A stretch of 11,199 bases of DNA from Dehalococcoidia bacterium (lineage in GTDB: Bacteria > Chloroflexota > Dehalococcoidia > UBA2979), in the NCBI GenBank assembly GCA_023228765.1, contig JALOAM010000102.1:1-11199 (forward strand). The letters run 5' to 3'. A program made the position numbers and the translations under genes. Shown here in pieces: positions 6,594-11,199 of this stretch (its first letter is position 1; each line of letters starts with the position of its first letter). The notes beneath the pieces were generated by a model. It did not search any database, was not told the DNA's origin, and was given only the letters and a program-made list of their open reading frames with translations.

Positions 6594-6609
6594 GGGGCCT
6601 CCCGCCCCC
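6594..6609 (+). terminator. weak GC hairpin after phoU-2
   Basis: GGGGC and GCCCC form a 5-bp stem around a CTCCC loop shortly after the phoU-2 stop. There is no trailing T-run, so intrinsic termination is uncertain; this is a low-confidence end-of-operon candidate. Confidence 0.25.
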
Positions 6610-6618
6610 GCACGAGGT

Positions 6619-6645
6619 GTGCGTTTCCGCGTATCCTGAACGCAC
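6619..6645. promoter_or_regulatory. inverted repeat upstream of the zinc hydrolase gene
   Basis: GTGCGTT (6619-6625) and AACGCAC (6639-6645) are perfect 7-bp inverted arms with a 13-bp spacer. Their centres are 20 bp apart, about two helical turns, as expected for a dimeric repressor. A -10-like TATCCT (6632-6637) lies between the arms, but no convincing -35 is seen. It lies 28 bp before the start codon of the gene at 6674. Candidate operator only. Confidence 0.35.
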
Positions 6646-6673
6646 GCTCCCGTGGGGTCGGGAAACACCACCA

Positions 6674-7672
6674 ATGTCCAACTACTCTCGTCGCAGGTTC
6701 CTCGGCGTCGCCGTCGGCGGTAGCGTCGCCGTGGGCGCGGGCGCGCTCCTCGGCGCGTGTTCTGATGACCCAGCGCCCGCGGTCGACGCGCGCGAAGAGA
6801 GCGCCGACTCGACGCCCACCGCGACGTCCGAGGCAGGCGCCAGCCTCGCGACCGCCACCCTCACTGCGACGCCCTCTCCCACCCCTGAGGTCCGTCCGCG
6901 CGGCCGCGAGGACCTCGTGCTGATGGCAGGCACGGAGTGGGAGGCGGAGGGCACCATCCACCACTCCGGCGTCGACGGGCCGCGCTTCATGATCCTCGGC
7001 GGGGTGCACGGGAACGAGCCGGGCGGATGGATGGGCGCCGAGGCCGCCGCCGGGTGGGAGGTGGCCCGCGGCTCCCTGATCGTGCTGCCACGCCTCAACT
7101 GGCGCTCCGCCGCCGCCTTCGAGCGGACGCTCGTGGGCTTCGGTGACCTCAACCGCCTCTACCCCGGCCACCCGGACGGGCTGCCGATGGCGCGCATGGC
7201 CGCCGAGGTCGTCGCCCTCGCCGAGTACTGGCGCCCGCAGTGGGTGTGGGACATGCACGAATCCTGGGGCTTCTTCAACGAGCGCGGCAGCAACGGCGGC
7301 ACCGCCTTCATCGGCCAGACCGTCACCACGGCTGACGCCGCAGCCGCCCCCGTGATCGAGGACCTCGTCGCCCGCGTGAATGCGAAGATCACCCCGCGCG
7401 AGGCGTTCGTCACCCGCTCCCGCCCCGGCGGTCGCTTCGGCCCGGGCAGTGGCGACCCCACCCCGAGCCGAACCCCCACCCCCGAGGAAGAAGCGATGCG
7501 GACACTCCCTGACGGGACGCGTGGCTCCTCCTCGCTCAGCCTCGGACGGTTCGTCCCGGGCGTCAGTCCGGTGCTCGTGGAGATGGGCCAGATGGACCAG
7601 CCCGAGTCGCGGAGGGCCGAGCTGCATCAGATCCTCGTGCGGGAGCTGCTGGGGGACCTCGGGATGGTGTAG
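6674..7672 (+). CDS. Tat-exported lipoprotein, AstE/AspA-type zinc hydrolase (M14 family)
   Basis: 332-aa protein of the succinylglutamate desuccinylase/aspartoacylase branch of M14 metallopeptidases, which hydrolyse an amide bond. Visible motifs are GGVHGNEPGG with zinc ligands H112 and E115, GDLNR (158-161), DMHES with the third ligand H195, and VEMG with a candidate catalytic Glu at 303. The N-terminus has a twin-arginine signal (SRRRFLG) and a hydrophobic stretch ending in LLGAC, so Cys29 should be lipidated and the enzyme held outside the membrane. A Thr/Pro/Ala-rich tether (about 43-76) follows. A second low-complexity insert, GSGDPTPSRTPTPEEE, lies at about 258-273, inside the catalytic domain before E303. 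The substrate cannot be told from sequence. The frame is open further upstream, but the Tat signal fixes the ATG at 6674; no good ribosome binding site is seen. The link to the phosphate locus is only positional. Confidence 0.82.
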   Translation: MSNYSRRRFLGVAVGGSVAVGAGALLGACSDDPAPAVDAREESADSTPTATSEAGASLATATLTATPSPTPEVRPRGREDLVLMAGTEWEAEGTIHHSGVDGPRFMILGGVHGNEPGGWMGAEAAAGWEVARGSLIVLPRLNWRSAAAFERTLVGFGDLNRLYPGHPDGLPMARMAAEVVALAEYWRPQWVWDMHESWGFFNERGSNGGTAFIGQTVTTADAAAAPVIEDLVARVNAKITPREAFVTRSRPGGRFGPGSGDPTPSRTPTPEEEAMRTLPDGTRGSSSLSLGRFVPGVSPVLVEMGQMDQPESRRAELHQILVRELLGDLGMV

Positions 7673-7675
7673 AAC

Positions 7676-7843
7676 GCGGAGGGCCCTCACCCCCGGCCCC
7701 TCTCCCGGAACCGGGAGAGGGGAGGCAGAGTCAGATCGGATCGGATCTCCGACTCTCCAGATTCGCCTTCCGGACTCCGCCCCTCCGGACTCCGGCCCCC
7801 TCTCCCGGTTCCGGGAGAGGGTTGGGGTGAGGGCCTTCTCCGC
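7676..7843. repeat. REP/MITE-like inverted-repeat element
   Basis: Two outer arms of nearly 50 bp, at about 7676-7722 and 7796-7843, are imperfect inverted copies of each other. Both contain GGCCCTCACCCC at the outer side and a 23-24 bp self-complementary core at the inner side. Each core folds alone: CCCCTCTCCCGG (7697-7708) with CCGGGAGAGGGG (7711-7722), and an 11-bp version at 7798-7808/7811-7821. Between them sit a third dyad (7728-7755; GAGTC/GACTC plus AGATC/GATCT) and a tandem repeat, TCCGGACTCCG at 7769 and 7784. Translated in one frame, the left arm reads LTPGPSPGTGRGE, a string I recall from many spurious ORFs in unrelated high-GC genomes, suggesting a widespread repeat. No transposase is nearby. 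It may also act as a terminator for the upstream gene. Confidence 0.8.
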
Positions 7844-7908
7844 CTCCGACGCACCTAGCAGAGGAGCCGGGCTCTCGTGGTAACGTCCGCCTCTGCCCAG
7901 ACTGCGCG

Positions 7909-7914
7909 AGGAGG
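7909..7914 (+). promoter_or_regulatory. ribosome binding site fixing the LLM oxidoreductase start
   Basis: A perfect AGGAGG lies 4 nt before the ATG at 7919. It rules against the longer frame beginning at the GTG at 7877, whose extra residues (MVTSASAQTARGGP) are not expected before the barrel's first strand. Confidence 0.75.
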
Positions 7915-7918
7915 ACCG

Positions 7919-8812
7919 ATGAAGTTCGCGGCGTGGCTCAATCTTTCACCGCCCTGGGAGGCGGTCCTCGACCAGGCGAAGCACGTCGAGGCCACCGGCT
8001 GGGATGGCATCTACCTCGCCGACCACTTCATGCCAAACGCCGCCGACAACAGCGGGCCGACGCAGGAGTGCTGGACTTCCCTCGCCGCGCTGGCGGCGTC
8101 CACCTCTCGGGTGCGCCTCGGCTCGCTGGTCTCGGGGAACACGTACCGGCACCCCGCGGTCCTCGCGAAGATGGCGGCGCAGGTGGACATCATCTCCGGC
8201 GGCCGGCTCGTCCTCGGTCTCGGCGCGGGGTGGCAGGAGAACGAGCACACGGCGTACGGCATCGACTACAAGACGCTTGGAGGGCGCATGCGCGGCCTCG
8301 AGGAGAGCGCGCAGATCCTGAAGTCGCTCTTCCAGAACGAGCGCACGGACTTCCAGGGCCGCGCGTACACGATCACGGACGCGCCTCTGGCGCCGAAGCC
8401 GGTGCAGGCGGGCGGACCGCCGTTGCTCATCGGCGGCGGGGGCGAGCAGCGCACGCTCCGCATCGCGGCCCTCTACGCCAACGAGTGGAACGTGTGGGGT
8501 TCGCCCGAGACCCTCGCCCGGAAGGGCGAGGTGCTCGCCCGCCACTGCGAGGAAGTCGGCCGCGATCCGAAGGAGATCCGCCACAGCTGCCAGGCGATGG
8601 TGACCATCTCGGACGACCCGAAGGTTGTCGAGGCCGCGCGGGGGCCGGGGCGCCCCGTCCTCGCGGGGAACGCCGCCGAGATCGTGGACACGCTGGGCCG
8701 CTACGCCGAGGCGGGCGTGGACGAGTTCATCGTTCCGAACTTCAACTTCGGCCGAGGCACGAAGGACACGTACGACCGCCTGATGTCGGACGTCATCCCG
8801 CAGCTCCGGTAG
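7919..8812 (+). CDS. LLM-class F420/flavin-dependent oxidoreductase
   Basis: 297-aa luciferase-like monooxygenase superfamily protein, a TIM barrel that binds F420 or a flavin and transfers hydride or oxygenates an organic substrate. The N-terminus MKFAAWLNLSPPWEAVLDQAKHVEATGWDGIYLADHF is the first barrel unit with the typical 'ADHF' segment. RVRLGSLVSGNTYRHPAVLAKMAAQVDIISGGR followed by LGLGAGWQENEHTAYG is the family hallmark around the cofactor site. PPLLIGGGGEQRTLRIAA and the C-terminal DTLGRYAEAGVDEFIV complete the fold. F420 rather than FMN is suggested by resemblance to actinobacterial and Chloroflexota members but is not proven. It is the first of three same-strand genes spaced by 38 and 31 bp. 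The substrate is unknown. Confidence 0.88.
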   Translation: MKFAAWLNLSPPWEAVLDQAKHVEATGWDGIYLADHFMPNAADNSGPTQECWTSLAALAASTSRVRLGSLVSGNTYRHPAVLAKMAAQVDIISGGRLVLGLGAGWQENEHTAYGIDYKTLGGRMRGLEESAQILKSLFQNERTDFQGRAYTITDAPLAPKPVQAGGPPLLIGGGGEQRTLRIAALYANEWNVWGSPETLARKGEVLARHCEEVGRDPKEIRHSCQAMVTISDDPKVVEAARGPGRPVLAGNAAEIVDTLGRYAEAGVDEFIVPNFNFGRGTKDTYDRLMSDVIPQLR

Positions 8813-8850
8813 CCACACCACCGTCCGAGGACTCCCCGAGGCAGCCACCG

Positions 8851-9666
8851 ATGACCGCACCCTCCGACCGCTACACGCACGGCCACCACGCTTCCGTCGT
8901 CGGGCAGCACGCCCGCCGCACCGCGGAGCGTGAGGCCGCGTACCTCCTGCCGAGGTTGGCGCCGGGCATGCGCCTGCTCGACGTGGGCTGCGGCCCCGGC
9001 ACGATCACGACCGGCCTCGCGCGCGCCGTCGCTCCGGGCGAGGTCGTGGGCATCGAGGTCGTCGCGGACGTCCTCGAGCAGGCGCGCGAGCACGCGGCCT
9101 CCGAGGGCGTCACCAACCTGCGGTTCGAGGAGGCGAGCGTCTACGAACTCTCCTACGAGGACGCCTCGTTCGATGTCGCGCACGCCCACCAGGTGCTGCA
9201 GCACCTCACCCGCCCCGAGGACGCCGCCCGCGAGGTGCTGCGCGTCCTGAAGCCGGGCGGTCTCTTCGCCGTCCGTGACGCCGACTACGCGACGATGGTC
9301 GCGTGGCCACGCCTGCCAGAGCTGGACCGCTGGCTGGAGGTCTACCACCAGGTGGCGAGCCGCAACGGCGCCGACTCCGACGCCGGTCGCCGCCTCGGCG
9401 CTTGGCTCCGGAGTGCCGGCTTCGTCGACCTCGCGACCACCGGGACGGCCGTCGTCTTCGCGGAGCCGGAGGACGTGCGGAACTGGGGCACCTCCTGGGC
9501 GGACCGCACCCTGCACTCCGCCTTCGGCCGTCAGGCCGAGGAGTACGGCTTCGCCTCGGCGGCGGAGCTGGAGGAGATCGCGGCGGGCTGGCGCCGCTGG
9601 GCGGAGGACCCGGACGCCTTCTTCGTCTACACGAACATCGAGGTCATCGGGACGAAGCCCGCGTAG
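8851..9666 (+). CDS. class I SAM-dependent methyltransferase
   Basis: 271-aa methyltransferase of the UbiE/Methyltransf_11 type. Motif I, which binds S-adenosylmethionine, is LLDVGCGPGTITTGLA (from about residue 42). The acidic motif II residue lies in VVGIEV (E69), and VLQHLTRPEDAAREVLRVLKPGGLFAVRD at about 115-143 gives motifs III and post-III. The C-terminal part (about 150-271) has Trp-rich helices typical of the substrate cap, and the substrate cannot be named. The frame runs open far upstream across the oxidoreductase gene, but GAGG at 8838-8841 and the first homologous residues point to the ATG at 8851. It sits 38 bp after the LLM gene and probably belongs to the same transcript. Confidence 0.87.
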   Translation: MTAPSDRYTHGHHASVVGQHARRTAEREAAYLLPRLAPGMRLLDVGCGPGTITTGLARAVAPGEVVGIEVVADVLEQAREHAASEGVTNLRFEEASVYELSYEDASFDVAHAHQVLQHLTRPEDAAREVLRVLKPGGLFAVRDADYATMVAWPRLPELDRWLEVYHQVASRNGADSDAGRRLGAWLRSAGFVDLATTGTAVVFAEPEDVRNWGTSWADRTLHSAFGRQAEEYGFASAAELEEIAAGWRRWAEDPDAFFVYTNIEVIGTKPA

Positions 9667-9697
9667 CCCGATCCCCGACCCGCCGAGGAGGACTCCG

Positions 9698-10369
9698 ATG
9701 CCCGACGCGCAGATCCTGCTGGTCGCGGGTGATATCGGCGTGGAGGCCGCCGCGCGCTGCCACCAGTGGGCGCAGGCGATCGCGGACGACCTCGGCCTCG
9801 CCGTCGAGTACGGCCGAGGCGAGCCCCGCGCCATCCTCGAAGCGTCTCGCGCCGCCGACGTCCGCGTGAGCGCGAACCACGTCGAGCCGACGCCGCCGGG
9901 CCCGATGTCGACCGCCGAGTTCGTCTACCGCCCGGACGGCCGTCCCGACTGGAGCGCGATGTGGCAGGACTTCTGCGAACTCGCCCTGTTCGGCGGCCCG
10001 CCCCACCGAGGCGAAGACTCGGCGCTCCTCCACCTCCACGAAGACGACGATGGGCAGGGTGATACACCCTCGACACCGCCGCCTCCGTCCGGCGACGCGG
10101 TCGAGGAGATCCGTCGCGGTATCCTCGAGACCACCGGCCTGCGCTCCCAGCGGTCGCCTGTCCCCGGCTGGCTCGCCGTGGAGTGCGACTCCCCGAAGAT
10201 GGCCGCGTGGCTGTCCGCCTGCATCCTCCTCGAGAACGTCGAAGCCCGCTGCGAGGACGAGTGGCTCATCGTCCCCGCGAGCCCCTCCTTCGCCCTGCAG
10301 GACGAGGTCAAGAGCGTCATCACCGTCGTCGCGAAAGTCCACCACTATTGGGACGAACACGTCCGCTGA
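9698..10369 (+). CDS. uncharacterised 223-aa protein
   Basis: I do not recognise the family with confidence. The start is well supported by AGGAGG (9686-9691) 6 nt before the ATG. An N-terminal alpha/beta-like part (about 1-110) begins ILLVAGDIGVEAAARCHQWAQAIADDL and contains LALFGGPPHRGEDSALL. A His/Asp-rich stretch (HLHEDDDGQGD) and a Pro/Ser/Thr linker (about 122-130) follow. The C-terminal part (about 132-223) holds GWLAVECDSPKMAAWLSACILLENVEARCEDEWLIVPASPSF and ends VITVVAKVHHYWDEH. No signal peptide or membrane segment is evident, so a cytosolic protein is likely. Codon use matches the neighbours. It is third in the run with the LLM oxidoreductase and methyltransferase, 31 bp after the latter, hinting at a shared pathway. 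Confidence 0.75.
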   Translation: MPDAQILLVAGDIGVEAAARCHQWAQAIADDLGLAVEYGRGEPRAILEASRAADVRVSANHVEPTPPGPMSTAEFVYRPDGRPDWSAMWQDFCELALFGGPPHRGEDSALLHLHEDDDGQGDTPSTPPPPSGDAVEEIRRGILETTGLRSQRSPVPGWLAVECDSPKMAAWLSACILLENVEARCEDEWLIVPASPSFALQDEVKSVITVVAKVHHYWDEHVR

Positions 10370-10392
10370 CCTCGCTTGAGGGCTCCCCACGC

Positions 10393-10413
10393 CCGCGAGC
10401 GACGGGATCGCGG
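10393..10413 (+). terminator. weak hairpin after the uncharacterised gene
   Basis: CCGCGA (10393-10398) and TCGCGG (10408-10413) form a 6-bp stem with a 9-nt loop, 24 nt after the stop codon. No T-run follows. This is the only dyad I see in the 170-bp gap before the transporter gene; the rest of that gap shows no clear promoter. Confidence 0.25.
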
Positions 10414-10539
10414 ACTGCTGGCCTCTATCCGAGATGGGGCGGAGGCTACTCCGGCTGAAGTCGGGAGCGTTCCGTTGGCCGTCGTGCTGCACATCCCACC
10501 CTCGTACCAGCCTCGGTCCTCCCACTGCGCGGGGCGGCG

Positions 10540-11199
10540 GTGAGGCTCGCGGGGCGGCGGATCTACTACGGCTGGGTGATCGTGGCCGGGCTGCTGTGCT
10601 CGTCGGCGGTGATCACGGCGATGGGTGGGGTGAACTCCGGTCAGTTCATCAAACCGATGACCGAGGAACTCGGGATCGGTCAGACGTGGTTCGGGTGGGC
10701 GCAGACGGCGCGGCTGCTCACGTTCGCGGGGTCGTCCTGGGTGATCGGCCGGGTCATCGACTCGCGCGGGGCGCGGCTGCCGATGGTCGGTGCGGGGCTC
10801 GTGATGGGGCTCGTGCTCGTCGGGCTGTCGCAGGCGAGCGAGGGCTGGCACGTCGTCGCGCTGTTCGGGATCGCCGGGCTGACGGGGCTGCAGGGCGCGG
10901 GCGGCAACCTCTACAACAGCGTCCCGCTCTCGCGCTGGTTCGTGCGGAAGCGAGGACGGGCGATGTCTATCGCCTTCCTCGGCACGCCGATTGGCATCTT
11001 CATCTTCGCCCCGATGACGCAGTGGCTGATCGACACGCGAGGCTGGCGCGAGGCATGGCTCGCCCTGGCGGTCATCGGGCCGCTGGTGATCTCCGTGGTG
11101 GCGCTCGGGGTCATCCGCCGTGCGCCGGAGGACCTCGGCCTGCTTCCCGATGGCGACGAGGCGCTCTCGCCTGGAGACGGGAGCCCGTCGCGTTCCCTG
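10540..11199 (+). CDS. major facilitator superfamily transporter (3' partial)
   Basis: The frame is open from the GTG at 10540 to the window end, giving 220 residues of an MFS permease; the C-terminal half is missing. The N-terminal RRIYYGWVIVAGLLCSSAVITAMGG is TM1, typical of the oxalate/formate and monocarboxylate antiporter-like branch. The family's loop 2-3 signature is present as GRVIDSRGARLPMVGAG, matching the G-x-x-x-D/(R)-x-G-x-R pattern. Further helices are LVMGLVLVGLSQ, VVALFGIAGLTGLQGAGGNLYNS, AMSIAFLGTPIGIFIFAPM and AWLALAVIGPLVISVVALGVI; RRAPEDLGLLPDGDEA begins the central cytosolic loop. A TGA at 10456 closes the frame upstream, and GTG 10540 is the only plausible start after it. 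Only a weak GGGGCGG precedes it. The substrate, perhaps a carboxylate, is unknown. Confidence 0.85.
   Translation, partial: MRLAGRRIYYGWVIVAGLLCSSAVITAMGGVNSGQFIKPMTEELGIGQTWFGWAQTARLLTFAGSSWVIGRVIDSRGARLPMVGAGLVMGLVLVGLSQASEGWHVVALFGIAGLTGLQGAGGNLYNSVPLSRWFVRKRGRAMSIAFLGTPIGIFIFAPMTQWLIDTRGWREAWLALAVIGPLVISVVALGVIRRAPEDLGLLPDGDEALSPGDGSPSRSL

Noticed and set aside
5850..6674. Minus-strand open frame of 274 codons opposite phoU-2
   Set aside because: Shadow of the PhoU gene; Val/His/Asp-rich antisense pattern without motifs or a ribosome site.
7676..7843. Reading the inverted repeats as a CRISPR array or insertion-sequence ends
   Set aside because: There are only two inverted arms, no regular spacer series, and no transposase between or beside them.
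7933..8850. Upstream extension of the methyltransferase frame through the oxidoreductase gene
   Set aside because: The LLM reading frame has all family motifs over the same bases. The extension is low-complexity Arg/Gly-rich sequence, and a ribosome site precedes 8851.
1..11199. A wholly new defence or biosynthetic system
   Set aside because: Most genes belong to well-known families (Pho/Pst, LLM oxidoreductase, methyltransferase, MFS). Only the 223-aa protein is unrecognised, and nothing shows defence or mobile-element hallmarks.

Overview
The window is high-GC DNA (about two thirds G+C by eye) with dense, short-spaced genes and mostly clear GGAG-type ribosome binding sites. An F420-type luciferase-like oxidoreductase, lipoproteins with low-complexity Thr/Pro/Ala linkers and a hairpin-rich intergenic repeat would suit a high-GC Chloroflexota or actinobacterial genome. 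That placement rests on general impression; there is no rRNA or marker gene here to prove it.

Positions 1 to about 6600 hold a nearly complete phosphate-sensing and high-affinity phosphate-uptake locus. A PAS-containing sensor histidine kinase (PhoR type, 5' end cut off by the window) runs tail to tail into a minus-strand phoU, with a 7-bp overlap of the coding ends. A 136-bp divergent control region, with a short AT-rich Pho-box-like site, separates this phoU from pstS. Then follow pstS, pstC, pstA, pstB and a second phoU, all on the plus strand. The pstC/pstA stop-start overlap is 4 bp and the pstA/pstB overlap is 1 bp. The pstS-pstC gap is larger (147 bp) and carries strong RNA structure; the pstB-phoU gap (109 bp) carries a promoter-like sequence. 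PstS captures phosphate outside the membrane, PstC and PstA form the channel, PstB supplies ATP hydrolysis, and the PhoU proteins presumably link transporter state to the kinase.

From 6674 to the end the content is more ordinary and accessory. It comprises a Tat-exported, lipid-anchored AstE/AspA-type zinc hydrolase, a roughly 168-bp inverted-repeat (REP/MITE-like) element, and a three-gene cluster. The cluster contains an LLM-class oxidoreductase, a SAM-dependent methyltransferase and an unrecognised 223-aa protein. The window ends inside a major facilitator superfamily transporter gene that runs off the right edge.

No gene-free stretch exceeds 300 bases; the longest is 7673-7918 and is largely the inverted-repeat element. 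I found no tRNA, rRNA, CRISPR array or transposase. The most interesting signals are regulatory: the divergent phoU/pstS control region with a possibly leaderless phoU, the folded pstS-pstC intergenic RNA that may hide the pstC start codon, and the paired PhoU paralogs, one with an altered metal-site residue. I do not see convincing evidence of a wholly new biological system.
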